Of a DNA stretch of 64,000 nt, positions 1 to 11,049 are shown piece by piece. The first letter of the stretch is position 1. Each line of letters begins with the position of its first letter. The position numbers and the translations under genes are program-made. The notes beneath the pieces are model-generated. The model did not search any database. It was not told the origin of the DNA and was given only the letters and a program-made list of their open reading frames with translations. Source of the stretch: Timema cristinae (Eukaryota > Arthropoda > Insecta > Phasmatodea > Timematidae); the NCBI GenBank assembly GCA_039000515.1, contig JBCFYV010000100.1, positions 30,926,421 to 30,990,420 on the forward strand. The letters run 5' to 3'.

Positions 1-320
1 AAACCCTAGGTCTATGTTATTTATTTGATTTGATTTTAAATTGTTAAAATAATATTTATAAGCTTCTATTATCCCAAATATTTATGTGGACTAGAAAAAT
101 AATGAAAGCACTATTTAAATTATATAAATAAAAAAATCCCACAGTAAAATATTTAAAGTGTTAAAAAATTAGCACAGTTTAATATTTTTTTAAATTATGC
201 TTACACTATTTTTAATTTTTTTTGTGCGTATGTGACGGCAGGTTATATAGTTTTATAAAAGTATTGTTAAGTGGGCTACTAGTGTGAAAACACTATTCTA
301 ATGAGATAGGTCAAAGGAAG
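1..320. other. AT-rich sequence without recognised features
   Basis: Low-complexity AT-rich DNA with A and T runs. I see no open frame, tRNA-like box or inverted repeat. It ends at the (ATT)n run that forms part of the tail of the SINE split by the hAT-like element. Confidence 0.5.
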
Positions 321-336
321 TTATTATTATTATTAT

Positions 337-1146
337 CAGTGGCGGCTCGTAGTTAAAATTAATGGGGTTGCTTATCCTTTGTTTTAAAATTGCGTAAAAG
401 GAAAAAAAAAGTATAAAAAAAAAATTTATTCAGAGACTATATAAAATCTTAACAAAAAAAAACAAAAATTTTACTTACATACTAATTTAAATTGTTACAG
501 GTCAAGCTTGATCTATTCATTTAAAAATGAAATCCATTCTTGTTTTAGTTTACACAAAAAAATCAATAATTTTCTCCTTGATCTCTGGATGACAATTGAG
601 GAAATTTTTCTACATTGAAAGTACTGCAACTGCATTTAGCCTTTCTGTTAAATAAAAGAAACGAAAAAAAATTAATCAAATAAAATAGCTGGAAGCAGAA
701 TAATAATCTAATTATACACTCTTCTACACATTATCACATTCAAGAATATGGTACACGGTTTTTAAGCACAACACACGCTAAGTAAAAAAAAAATCCTTCC
801 ACCATCACGCCAGAGCCGGCACTGCGAGAGCAACAGTGCCCTCTCTACCTGGCAGTCCCGCCTTCCTCCCCACCCTCCTCCTATGTGTGCATGCGCACAA
901 CAGTCAAACACCACGTCACTGGCCCTGTGAAGAGCACAGCTCCATACAAAGATTTTTGTATCTTTTTCATAAACTGGGGGATGGCTACTGAAGTACTGAC
1001 ATTAATATTAAGGAATATATATTGTATTACAAAAATAAATAAAGAATTAAAGAAAAAAGGACTCATTATAATAAACTTTATCGATAATGTCAAGTAGAAA
1101 TAGGGGGGGCTGCAGTTCTGGAGTGCCTAAACATGAGCCACCACTG
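337..1146 (-). mobile_element. hAT-like non-autonomous DNA transposon, copy 1
   Basis: The ends form inverted repeats: CAGTGGCGGCTCGTAG at 337 and, reading inward on the other strand, CAGTGGTGGCTCATG from 1146. An exact 8-bp duplication ATTATTAT flanks it (329-336 and 1147-1154), the size expected for hAT transposases, although the site is a microsatellite so chance is possible. A second copy lies at 33668-34490. A remnant of a transposase C-terminus lies at 517-644 on the minus strand. The element sits inside the (AAT)n tail of the A2 SINE at 1161-1394, so it is the younger of the two. Confidence 0.65.
517..644 (-). pseudogene. remnant of hAT transposase last exon
   Basis: The minus strand reads LTERLNAVAVLSM, a stop, then KNFLNCHPEIKEKIIDFF, a second stop, then TKTRMDFIFK and a terminal stop at 517-519. 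The pattern ERLNALAxLSxE followed by a lysine-rich amphipathic stretch is typical of the C-terminal dimerisation region of hAT transposases. A splice-acceptor-like tract (TTCTTTTATTTAACAG) ends just before 644. The second element copy has the same block at about 33860-33990 with a small frameshift. It is non-functional as seen. The family call is by pattern recognition only. Confidence 0.45.
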
Positions 1147-1160
1147 ATTATTATTATCTC

Positions 1161-1394
1161 TAACCGCGTCTTATTACCCGTTCGAGTTATACTATTAAGT
1201 ACTAATTACTCTAATGGTTTAGAAATTAGGAGGGTTGAATTTAGAGGAAGTGAATCTGCATGTGCGTGGATGGAGAGTGGAAAACCATCCCCATTTCACC
1301 CGACCGAGATTCGAACCTCGCTCGATCTCCCTGTCCTTAGCAGTTTGGCTCTACATGAACCAAACACGTTAGCCAACTACAACACCGAGGCGGG
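1161..1394 (-). mobile_element. SINE family A, subtype A2
   Basis: tRNA-derived SINE on the minus strand. The head lies near 1394 (CCCGCCTCGGTGTTGTAGTT), the B-box-like GGTTCGAATCTC is at about 1309-1320, and the tail complement CGTCTTATTACCCGTTCGAG is at 1167. Its (AAT)n tail continues on the far side of the hAT-like element at 321-336. Confidence 0.75.
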
Positions 1395-1419
1395 TATTAA
1401 GGAAGAATTTTAAAGGTAG

Positions 1420-1590
1420 TTCACCCGCATTTGCGTGTAAGGGGAGTGGGAAACCATTTAAGCAAAATTCACCCTCAGTAAAACCAACCAGGATTCTAAC
1501 CCTGGTCTCACTGCCATCAACAAGCCAGTCCTAAATGAAAGTGATAACTTTAGGGTAGGCCATTTGGCCACCAAAGCGGTGGAATACTGA
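1420..1590 (-). mobile_element. SINE family A fragment (A1-like)
   Basis: Partial minus-strand copy. It has the A-body block (CCCGCATTTGCGTG at 1425), a B-box complement at about 1490-1505 and a degraded head ending in GGCCACCAAAGCGG. The shared 3' tail is missing. Confidence 0.55.
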
Positions 1591-1740
1591 CTAATACATT
1601 GATAATTGAAACTGAATTTACTAATAATACATTAAAAAATACAATTAATGCTTTACCTCAACACTTCTGCTTCCGCAGAAACACAGCTCCAGTAGTATTT
1701 ATGAAAGTCGTGATATTTTAGTGCTGGACCGCTTAGAGCC

Positions 1741-4700
1741 TGCCAGCCCACCCTCTTCTTCCTGCCTTTCCACCCTCTTCTTCCTTCCAGTCCACCCTCT
1801 TCTTCCTGCCTGTCCACCCTCTTCTTCCTTCCAGTCCACCCTCTTCTTCCTGCCTGTCCACCCTCTTCTTCCTTCCAGTCCACCCTCTTCTTCCTGCCAG
1901 TCCACCCTCTTCTTCCTGCCTGTCCACCCTCTTCTTCCTGCCTGTCCACCCTCTTCTTCCTTCCAGTCCACCCTCTTCTTCCTGCCAGTCCACCCTCTTC
2001 TTCCTGCCTGTCCACCCTCTTCTTCCTGCCAGTCCATCCTCTTCTTCCTGCCTGTCCACCCTCTTCTTCCCGCCAGTCCCACCCTCTTCTTCCTACCTGT
2101 CCACCCTCTTCTTCCTGCCTGTCCACCCTCTTCTTCCTGCCTGTCCACCCTCTTCTTCCTGCCTGTCCACCCTCTTCTTCCTTCCAGTCCACCCTCTTCT
2201 TCCTGCCTGTCCACCATCTTCTTCCTGCCAGTCGACCCTCTTCTTCCTGCCAGTCGACCCTCTTCTTCCTGCCTGTCCACCATCTTCTTCCTGCCAGTCC
2301 ACCCTCTTCTTCCTATCTGTCCACCCTCTTCTTCCTATCTGTCCACCCTCTTCTTCCCGCCAGTCCCACCCTCTTCTTCCTGGCAGTCCATCCTCTTCTT
2401 CCTGCCTGTCCACCCTCTTCTTCCTTCCAGTCCACCCTCTTCTTCCTGCCTGTCCACCATCTTCTTCCTGCCAGTCGACCTCTTCTTCCTGCCTGTCCAC
2501 CATCTTCTTCCTGCCAGTCCACCCTCTTCTTCCTATCTGTCCACCCTCTTCTTCCTATCTGTCCACCCTCTTCTTCCCGCCAGTCCCACCCTCTTCTTCC
2601 TACCTGTCCACCCTCTTCTTCCTACCTGTCCACCCTCTTCTTCCTGCCAGTCCACCCTCTTCTTCCTGCCTGTCCACCCTCTTCTTCCCCAGTCCCACCC
2701 TCTTCTTCCTACCTGTCCACCCTCTTCTTCCTGCCTGTCCACCCTCTTCTTCCTGCCTGTCCACCCTCTTCTTCCTGCCTGTCCACCCTCTTCTTCCTTC
2801 CAGTCCACCCTCTTCTTCCTGCCTGTCCACCATCTTCTTCCTGCCAGTCCACCCTCTTCTTCCTATCTGTCCACCCTCTTCTTCCTATCTGTCCACCCTC
2901 TTCTTCCCGCCAGTCCCACCCTCTTCTTCCTGCCAGTCCATCCTCTTCTTCCTGCCAGTCCACCCTCTTCTTCCTGCCAGTCCACCCTCTTCTTCCTACC
3001 TGTCCACCCTCTTCTTCCCGCCAGTCCCACCCTCTTCTTCCTACCTGTCCACCCTCTTCTTCCTACCTGTCCACCCTCTTCTTCCTGCCAGTCCACCCTC
3101 TTCTTCCTGCCTGTCCACCCTCTTCTTCCCGCCAGTCCCACCCTCTTCTTCCTGCCAGTCGACCCTCTTCTTCCTGCCAGTCCACCCTCTTCTTCCTACC
3201 AGTCCACCCTCTTCTTCCTTCCAGTCCACCCTCTTCTTCCTGCCTGTCCACCATCTTCTTCCTGCCAGTCGACCCTCTTCTTCCTATCTGTCCACCCTCT
3301 TCTTCCTATCTGTCCACCCTCTTCTTCCCGCCAGTCCCACCCTCTTCTTCCTGCCAGTCCATCCTCTTCTTCCTGCCAGTCCACCCTCTTCTTCTGCCAG
3401 TCCACCCTCTTCTTCCTACCTGTCCAACCTCTTCTTCCCGCCAGTCCCACCCTCTTCTTCCTACCTGTCCACCCTCTTCTTCCTGCCAGTCCACCCTCTT
3501 CTTCCTGCCTGTCCACCCTCTTCTTCCTACCTGTCCACCCTCTTCTTCCTGCCTGTCCACCCTCTTTTTCCCCGCCAGTCCCACCCTCTTCTTCCTGCCA
3601 GTCGACCCTCTTCTTCCTGCCAGTCCACCCTCTTCTTCCTGCCAGTCCATCCTCTTCTTCCTGCCAGTCCACCCTCTTCTTCCTGCCAGTCCATCCTCTT
3701 CTTCCTGCTGTCCACCCTCTTCTTCCCGCCAGTCCACCCTCTTCTTCCTACCTGTCCACCCTCTTCTTCCTGCCTGTCCACCCTCTTCTTCCTGCCTGTC
3801 CACCCTCTTCTTCCGCCAGTCCCACCCTCTTCTTCCTACCTGTCCACCCTCTTCTTCCTGCCTGTCCACCCTCTTCTTCCCGCCAGTCCCACCCTCTTCT
3901 TCCTGCCAGTCGACCCTCTTCTTCCTGCCAGTCCACCCTCTTCTTCCTGCCAGTCCATCCTCTTCTTCCTGCCAGCCCACCCTCTTCTTCCTGCCAGTCG
4001 ACCCTCTTCTTCCTGCCAGTCCACCCTCTTCTTCCTGCCAGTCCATCCTCTTCTTCTGCCGGTCCACCTCTTCTTCCTGCCAGTCCACCCTCTTCTTCCT
4101 ACCTGTCCACCCTCTTCTTCCGCCAGTCCCACCCTCTTCTTCCTACCTGTCCACCCTCTTCTTCCTGCCAGTCCACCCTCTTCTTCCTGCCAGTCCATCC
4201 TCTTCTTCCTGCCAGTCCACCCTCTTCTTCCTGCCAGTCCACCATCTTCTTCCTGCCAGTCGACCCTCTTCTTCCTGCCTGTCCACCATCTTCTTCCTAC
4301 CAGTCCACCCTCTTCTTCCTGCCTGTCCACCATCTTCTTCCTGCCAGTCGACCCTCTTCTTCCTGCCTGTCCACCATCTTCTTCCTGCCAGTCGACCCTC
4401 TTCTTCCTGCCAGTCCACCCTCTTCTTCCTGCCAGTCCACCTCTTCTTCCTGCCTGTCCACCATCTTCTTCCTACCAGTCCACCCTCTTCTTCCTGCCTG
4501 TCCACCATCTTCTTCCTGCCAGTCGACCCTCTTCTTCCTGCCTGTCCACCATCTTCTTCCTACCAGTCCCACCCTCTTCTTCCTGCCAGTCCACCATCTT
4601 CTTCCTGCCAGTCGACCCTCTTCTTCCTGCCAGTCGACCCTCTTCTTCCTGCCAGTCCACCCTCTTCTTCCTGCCAGTCCACCCTCTTCTTCCTTCCAGT

Positions 4701-5384
4701 CCACCCTCTTCTTCCTGCCTGTCCACCATCTTCTTCCCGCCAGTCCACCATCTTCTTCCTGCCAGTCCACCCTCTTCTTCCTGCCAGTCCACCCTCTTCT
4801 TCCTGCCAGTCCACCCTCTTCTTCCTTCCAGTCGACCCTCTTCTTCCTGCCTGTCCACCATCTTCTTCCCGCCAGTCCACCATCTTCTTCCTGCCAGTCG
4901 ACCCTCTTCTTCCTGCCAGTCCACCCTCTTCTTCCTGCCTGTCCACCATTCTTCTTCCCGCCAGTCCACCATCTTCTTCCTGCCAGTCCACCCTCTTCTT
5001 CCTGCCAGTCCACCCTCTTCTTCCTGCCAATCCACCCTCTTCTTCCTTCCAGTCGACCCTCTTCTTCCTGCCTGTCCACCCTCTTCTTCCTGCCAGTCCA
5101 CCCTCTTCTTCCTTCCAGTCGACCCTCTTCTTCCTGCCTGTCCACCATCTTCTTCCCGCCAGTCCACCATCTTCTTCCTGCCTGTCCACCATCTTCTTCC
5201 TGCCTGTCCACCATCTTCTTCCCGCCAGTCCACCATCTTCTTCCTGCCAGTCGACCCTCTTCTTCCTGCCTGTCCACCATCTTCTTCCTGCCAGTCGACC
5301 CTCTTCTTCCTGCCAGTCCACCCTCTTCTTCCTGCCTGTCCAACCTCTTCTTCCTGCCAGTCCACCCTCTTCTTCCCTCCAGTT
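1741..5384. repeat. 22-bp minisatellite, about 165 units
   Basis: Near-perfect tandem array of a 22-bp pyrimidine-rich unit: CCACCCTCTTCTTCC followed by TGCCAGT, TGCCTGT, TATCTGT or TTCCAGT. Variants include CCATC for CCCTC, TCGACC for TCCACC (creating GTCGAC), units with one extra C (CCAGTCCC) and units lacking a base. The CCATC and TCGACC variants are more frequent after about 4.2 kb, which suggests local amplification blocks. The unit has no stop in any plus-strand frame, so a 1238-codon frame (1721-5437) and several minus frames run through it. They encode repetitive Pro/Ser/Leu/Phe or Arg/Lys/Glu/Gly/Trp peptides. I read these frames as compositional, not as genes. Confidence 0.95.
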
Positions 5385-5385
5385 G

Positions 5386-6920
5386 TTTGTATGTGAAGTG
5401 TTTGTTGGTGGTGGTAGCGGGGAAGGGGGATAATTAACTTTCAAACGAGGATTATGGAAGTTCAAGAATACAACCGACGAAAATTAAGAACTGACTAAGC
5501 CTCAAATAATTGGAAGTAGCTTATTTTCATTGTGATATTTTATATACTTTACTAAGTGAAATAAAAATCTTCCCAATAGCACATCGCTCAATGTTCTATA
5601 AACTGCTTGAACACAAACAAGTTGCTAGTCACGTGATTAACTGTTGGTTACCCAGACAGGGAGGCAGCCATGACAGGGAAGTGAATTTTTAATTGGGGTC
5701 AAACAAAGATCAAATTTAAGGGTTCATAGACATTGAGAAACAACTTTTGTTAAAGCACTAATAGTTTCACCTTTTCAGATATAAATTCTATCCTAAACTT
5801 AGTTTAATGCAATTTGATTCAAAACTTCGATGTCTTTCCTTTACATGAAAAGTAATATAGTAACACCCGCCACAGAAGAAAAAAAAATCTCGAAACTATC
5901 TCGAAATTAGGGATTTAAAATTCTCCGTTCCCAACTCACACACCTTAAATAATATTTGAAATTATAGATTGGTGGTTTGTTGTTTATGCTATTGATTTTA
6001 ATAAGAGTGTGAATTGTAACCACCTTTAAGTCCCAGAAATAATAGTCAGGAAGGTTACAAGAAAATAACAGTATTTTATTTCATTCAATAAAGGCGTACA
6101 ATGATCGATTACCAAAATAATCACATACGGTATGACTTAAATAGGTATAAGCATCAATATGTATCATAACACATCGCTAGAGTAGGTTGACCATATCGCA
6201 AACATTATTATCACCAATAACTATTCTTGAGAGATGATTTGGTCCATAACGTTTAAATTAGAAACATTTCCATGATTTGATATAGAATTTCACTAAAGGT
6301 GAAATTGACTAGAAAGATTAGAAAAATGCTCAAATAAAGGACATATCTGTCATAAAGACTAATATTTCCCAAAAACCCTAATTAAATTGGTCATAGAAGT
6401 GGTTAGTATTAAACTAAAAGGTCAGACACCTCGAGCAAAAATAGAGATCAAGTTATGACGAGAACAATTAGCAAGGTTCCACATAGCGTTAAATTATATT
6501 ATATTAATACGTGATAACAGCATATCCCCCAAAATACAGTGTACAAACTCTACCTATAACCACCAATTTCATTTCGCAAGTCCGATACAGTAATATTGAA
6601 GAGATCCACCCCCACCCCACCACACTCAACCCCATTATTCTAAAGAGAATTTTGATGACTTTAATAAACTCATAATATAATACGCCGCTCTCACCTATCC
6701 CAAGTCGACGGCGCAATGAGTGACGATACTAGCAAAACATCTCAATATATAGCAACCAAACGGATATGTCCAAAGAGAGTGGGGAGGATAGCAGGAAGAA
6801 AGGAGGGAAAGGGGAGAAGGATAAAGGAGGGACGGAGCGAGGATTCTACCGGTCACCCATAAAACTAGAAGAAGCTTCGAGAATCTCCCAGGTGAAGGAA
6901 GTGGCAACTAAGCGCGCCAA
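5386..6920. other. unique AT-rich sequence, no gene recognised
   Basis: The minisatellite's downstream flank (GGTGGTGGTAGCGGGG) passes into ordinary AT-rich DNA. No tRNA-like boxes, RT or transposase motifs were seen. The short frames here lack coding character. A GC-richer patch begins near 6690. Confidence 0.4.
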
Positions 6921-6924
6921 GCAG

Positions 6925-7066
6925 CCTTCAGTTGTTTTTTCTCGGGCGTGTCTTTCTTCCCGAGTCGGCTGTAGAAAGACGGCTCCGTTTAGTTTATGAA
7001 GCTGTGTGTTGGCAAGAGTAGGTCAGTGCTCACAATCACCAGAGTTCGAGTCAAACAGGGCAGAGG
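6925..7066 (+). CDS. possible promoter and first coding exon, unidentified
   Basis: A GC-richer patch contains an initiator-like TTCAGTTG (6927-6934). It is followed by ATG at 6996 and an open frame of 71 nt (MKLCVGKSRSVLTITR and on) that reaches a consensus splice donor, GG|GTAAGT, at 7067. CpG-containing strings (GCGCGCC, CCCGAGTCGG) are concentrated here compared with the surroundings. Nothing identifies a product, and no matching second exon was found. It may be a 5' exon of a gene running rightward with long introns, or chance. Confidence 0.2.
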
Positions 7067-7192
7067 GTAAGTGTTACCCCATTTGTTTCTACTTGTAACT
7101 TGTTACAGAATAATTAATTATAAACCATTTTAAAAACGTTTACTTTTAAATATCAACAACTCTTTGTACCACCTAAGCTAATATGGTCAAAC

Positions 7193-7198
7193 ACATAC

Positions 7199-7250
<52 letters not shown>
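7193..7250. repeat. (CA)n/(TA)n microsatellite
   Basis: ACACAC repeats pass directly into an uninterrupted AT run, immediately left of the Tc1-type element. Confidence 0.9.
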
Positions 7251-7252
<2 letters not shown>

Positions 7253-7257
7253 CTATA

Positions 7258-8606
7258 CTGTTCGAATTAATGGGACATACATGTTTTCCTTGTCTGAGTT
7301 GATATGCGATTACCAGTGATGTACCGAACCGCATGAAACCGGTTATATCTGCTTAGAGGCAGTGTGACGGATTGACCTTGACTGTATTTTACTCGTTTGA
7401 CTGGTTTTAGTGTATCAGTAGTTCAGTTGTGAGACTTTCAGTGAGGCAGCTGGTGGTCATAATTTTGCGTTCCATGTATCACGTGTTACTTTTGCTTGTT
7501 CAAAGATGGATATTACTCCGAGGAAGCGTTCTAAAATAATCGCTCTTAATGAACACACTTCTATGACCATGAGAGATATAGCTACGGCTATTGGTGTGGG
7601 CAAATCAAGTGTTTCAAGAATTTTAAGAACATTTCAAGATTCCAGATCATCGTCTCCAAAAAGAAAAAGAAAATGTGGGCGCAAACGGAAAACTACTCCA
7701 AGAACTGAGAAAATTCTAATAAGAAATAGCAAAATAAATCCAAGAAAGACAAGCACAGACTTTCGAAGGGATTTATTGGATTATGGTGTTGAAGTGAGTA
7801 GCTCAACTGTACGGAAAAGGCTTCTGGAAGTTGGTCGTAAGGCAACAAGACCGATGAAAAAAACAATTTATAACTCAGAAAATGATGAAAAAACGTTTAG
7901 CAAGGGCCAAAAAATACCTATCAATGACTGTTAACATTTGTAAGAAGGTGCTTTTCAGTGATGAAACACATTTATTTGTGCATGGATACAAATCAAGTGT
8001 AGTTAGACGAAGTGAAGGTGAAACTCTGCGAATAAATCATATCCAATAGACTGTAAAACACCCTTCTAAACAGATGTTTTGGGGTTTTTTCACAACAAAT
8101 GGCACTGGAAGCTTAGTTCCTCTTAAAGGCATGATGAATTCTGTCAAATACATATAAATTTAAGTGGGTATTGTTCCATTCAGGGTATAAATTATCTAGG
8201 CTTTTCTAAGAGACATGGGGTGCCCTAGATACACTTCATAATTTTCCTATGACTTTTAGCGGTGAAACTATAATAACTTCTTATGCTAGTAATTCACAAC
8301 TAAATCCCAGTGAATTGCTACAAATTGAATTATATTTTAATAAATTGCACAAAAATAATAAAATGCATATAAAAAGCCATACAATTTTTTATCATGAATT
8401 ATTTAAATAATTTGTGTGCTATATTTTTAATCAAATGCCAAGTACTTGATTTGAAACTGTATTGGCAAAGCAGTATACTTCTAAATAGAGTTTCTTATTA
8501 AAGTGTAATATTAAAAAAAATACAAGTATGTAGAAAAAAATACGCGTTTTTTACCTTTGTTCATATTTAATACTTTGGTTATAAAATTAGCTTATTTTTT
8601 GGTCAG
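7258..8606 (+). mobile_element. Tc1/mariner-type transposon, inactive
   Basis: It holds a decayed transposase (7506-8488). The proposed ends are TA|CTGTTCGAATTAATGG at 7258 and TTTTGGTCAG|TA at 8606. Both are flanked by TA and have the look of Tc1 termini, but they match each other poorly, so the boundaries are uncertain. The implied length of about 1.35 kb fits the Tc1 group. Confidence 0.45.
7506..8488 (+). pseudogene. Tc1-type transposase, broken
   Basis: The N-terminus (142 residues from ATG 7506) has the paired-like helix-turn-helix: MRDIATAIGVGKSSVSRIL, then the basic GRKRKTT motif and a second helical domain (SSSTVRKRLLEVGRKATRP). A run of seven A at 7857-7863 has one base too many and shifts the frame. 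The next frame resumes with KKRLARAKKY and VLFSDETHLF, whose Asp (7960-7962) matches the first catalytic residue of DDE transposases. Stops follow at 8047 and 8155. The region that should hold the second Asp is unreadable. A third frame, 8288-8488, keeps NPSELLQ (the catalytic Glu position, as in NPIENLW) and the family's C-terminal pattern NQMPST..VLAKQYTSK before TAG at 8486. The full span equals about 327 codons, a normal Tc1 length. It is non-functional. Confidence 0.85.
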
Positions 8607-8612
8607 TATCCT

Positions 8613-10130
8613 TGTAATTTTTAAAATTACAAAATCTTTTCTTTTTAATCGTTGAAAATAAACAAAGCTATTAGTATGTTTGCTAAAAATAAACTTAAAA
8701 AGTCGTCTAATCTTCGCCATGTTTGTTATAAGAATTTGCTTAGAGATCTTCACAACATGGTTAAATTTACTCTAAATTTACCTATATAGACATCTATCTT
8801 GACCCGATAGATATTTATAGATTATCAGGCCCTGAAAAAAAAAGTAGTACATTTTCAGTATCAATATTTTTTATTAAACTAAGTTAACAGAATTTTGTAT
8901 TAATACTTTTGGGTATAAATTGTATTGATTATTTTCCACAGGCTTCGGTGTTGAGATAAATCTCCCTAAGGACTAATTTATGAGTTAAAAACAGGTTCGA
9001 TAATTTTTAATTGGAAAATCTATAACAATTTAGTAAGTAAATTATAATAGATTTAGATTAAAAAGATAATCAACAAAAAATTTGGCTTCGTCAAGTAAAT
9101 ATTATTACACGTATATACCGTTGGTTATCGCTAAACAATTAAAGATTGGAAATTGGAAGGATTAAGACTGTGGCTCCATGGCGTGGAGGCGAGGTGGAAA
9201 CATTTAGGAAAAACAATCCAACCGGTAATTACAAAGTATTGTCACCAAGTAACTCAAAGAAACTTTGAATACGCCTTGAGGCGGTTTTCGTATATAAATT
9301 TCGAGTGTAGATAAAGCCACCATGAATTACTAGTTTGAATCTACAGATGGTGATGTACTAAGGGAACAATGTGTCATAAACTTATTATATTAACTGGAAA
9401 GTTTCGTGTTCTGGCAATGCCAAAGCTGCCAAACGTATCGTAAAATTTACTATAGAATTTGGAATAAATAAACTATCCTTAAACTTTGATTTAAATAATA
9501 ACAATAATGAAATAAAAAGGTATTATTTGGACATTGTAACTAATATTTTAGTGTGACAGTTTCCACTATTTTACCAATTAATTTTATGTAGCTCGAAAAT
9601 ATTGCAATTTATTTGCTATACTAATATAATAAATTTTGAAACAAATAAATATATGGAAACAAGAAGATACATCTTTTATTACCAACAAAATAATTAAAAC
9701 CAGAATTGCAAAACTGGCACAGGCTAGTTTGAAAATAAATTTGTTTTACTAAAATAAAAAATTTAAATGGAACGTAGTGTGGAATCTAGCAAGTCTATGA
9801 TTAACACATTACTAATTTCTAAGCCAAAGGCTCATATTGTAAATACTGTGTCAGAAGTACACAGGGAAAAATAGTAGCTATGACTGATATTCTAAGTCAA
9901 AAGGACTTGTCCTTCAGATTGCGGGACCGATATTTAACCCAATTAACTGAAACTTTTCCGTCTTGAAGTCCACAAGACCTGAAATGAATTACTGTCCATT
10001 CGACATAAAATTATACAAACTAAAAATGGCTTCGACAGAACATATCAAAATGTCAGATAAACATAGTCTAAATAAATAGACAAAGTCATAAGGACTTGAC
10101 GTTTTCCAGGATACTTAAGTGCTCCAAGTA
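8613..10130. other. AT-rich sequence without recognised features
   Basis: Unique AT-rich DNA with frequent stops in all frames. I found no SINE boxes, inverted ends or tandem repeats. Confidence 0.4.
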
Positions 10131-10132
10131 AG

Positions 10133-10288
10133 TCATCCTAGCCAAGGCAGCGGTGGATCTGACGGCAATACTTCATGGTCGTCGTTTTCCTCGTTGCGTG
10201 ATGGTGCAGACATCGACGTGGGTTGTAGTTGAACGGTGTAATGTGAACCTGAGAGCAGCCCTATATGTAGTCCCAAATCTGATACGAA
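10133..10288 (-). CDS. possible terminal exon of an unidentified gene
   Basis: The minus strand has a good splice acceptor (ATTTACTTTGTTTCAG, ending at 10289) followed in phase 0 by 51 codons and TGA at 10133-10135. The peptide starts FVSDLGLHIGLLSGSHYTVQ, runs through an acidic stretch (RNEENDDHEV) and ends LPSDPPLPWLG. The patch is much richer in G, C and CpG than its flanks, and the composition looks like protein rather than translated noise. I do not recognise the family. A second minus-strand frame lies 170 nt upstream (10458-10703) and could be the preceding exon. No poly(A) signal was confirmed. Confidence 0.35.
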   Translation of the reverse strand, partial: FVSDLGLHIGLLSGSHYTVQLQPTSMSAPSRNEENDDHEVLPSDPPLPWLG

Positions 10289-10457
10289 CTGAAACAAAGT
10301 AAATGGGTGATAAACTCAGAATATAAAAGGAGAAAGATGGACGAAGACGGAGGGAAAGAGAAGTGAACCAGGGACTGCTGCTTGCAGGGAAAGGGGGAAC
10401 ATGGTTCCTTGAATAGCTGCTAGTCTTCTCAGACGCGCAGTGGGCAGTGATTTGATC

Positions 10458-10703
10458 TCAATACACTATTCTTTCCTTCATCAAATGTAGTTGTGATAGC
10501 ATGTGTGGCAGCCATCTTTGAATAATTTTATTTTCTGAAGCTTGGCGAATGAATCCAAGAACATCTTGAAATGGTGAGTAGATACTAAAGCATCTTCTAT
10601 TAAATATATCTGGTTTAATTATATTATTTAGCTCAGCTATTATTTTTATGAGAATCTGTGATATAGAGTCCTTTACTATATTTTCTTGTAGACAGCATGT
10701 CAA
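10458..10703 (-). CDS. possible internal exon or small ORF, unidentified
   Basis: An 82-codon open frame on the minus strand with no ATG near its start. Readable stretches include IVKDSISQILIKIIAELNN, CFSIYSPFQDVLGFIRQ and NKIIQRWLPHMLSQLHLM. Helical, mixed-charge composition is plausible for protein. Near its end ATA|GTGTAT offers a weak phase-0 splice donor that would join it to the phase-0 exon at 10288. An acceptor could be the AG after CATGCTGTCTACA. Without splicing it ends at a TGA just after VY. No family was recognised, and chance cannot be excluded in AT-rich DNA. Confidence 0.25.
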   Translation of the reverse strand: MTCCLQENIVKDSISQILIKIIAELNNIIKPDIFNRRCFSIYSPFQDVLGFIRQASENKIIQRWLPHMLSQLHLMKERIVY

Positions 10704-11049
10704 GTGTATGTAAATTTATCCGACATCATCCAGTGGCAGAGAGCATGCGTTAAAGTATTTTATTCATAAATATGATTATATTAATCCTTTTCTTTGATAT
10801 TAGTACAGTATTTATCAAAAGGCAATATTTTTGATCACCCACGTGTTTCAATTTAGGGAGATACGTAATTTTATTTGACTGCATCTAGTCAAAGAAAATA
10901 AACTTTGAGGTAGATTATTTTTTAAATATGTAATATTGTTTCTTTCTTTCGTAAATTATTAAAATATTGATATTTTGATTGTAGCTGTCCAATCTATCTT
11001 AGTGACATGCTACAGGCTAGAGAAATTATTATCATAAAAAAACTTGTTA

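Noticed and set aside
885..1097. 70-codon frame shared with 34164-34385
   Set aside because: The similarity reflects two copies of one transposon. There is no domain, and copy 2's frame starts and ends differently.
1741..5384. CRISPR-like array
   Set aside because: The units are contiguous with no unique spacers, and the genome is eukaryotic.
1721..5437. 1238-codon plus-strand frame and many minus-strand frames of 60-350 codons
   Set aside because: They are translations of the 22-bp minisatellite. Several frames on both strands are open at once, which indicates composition rather than selection.
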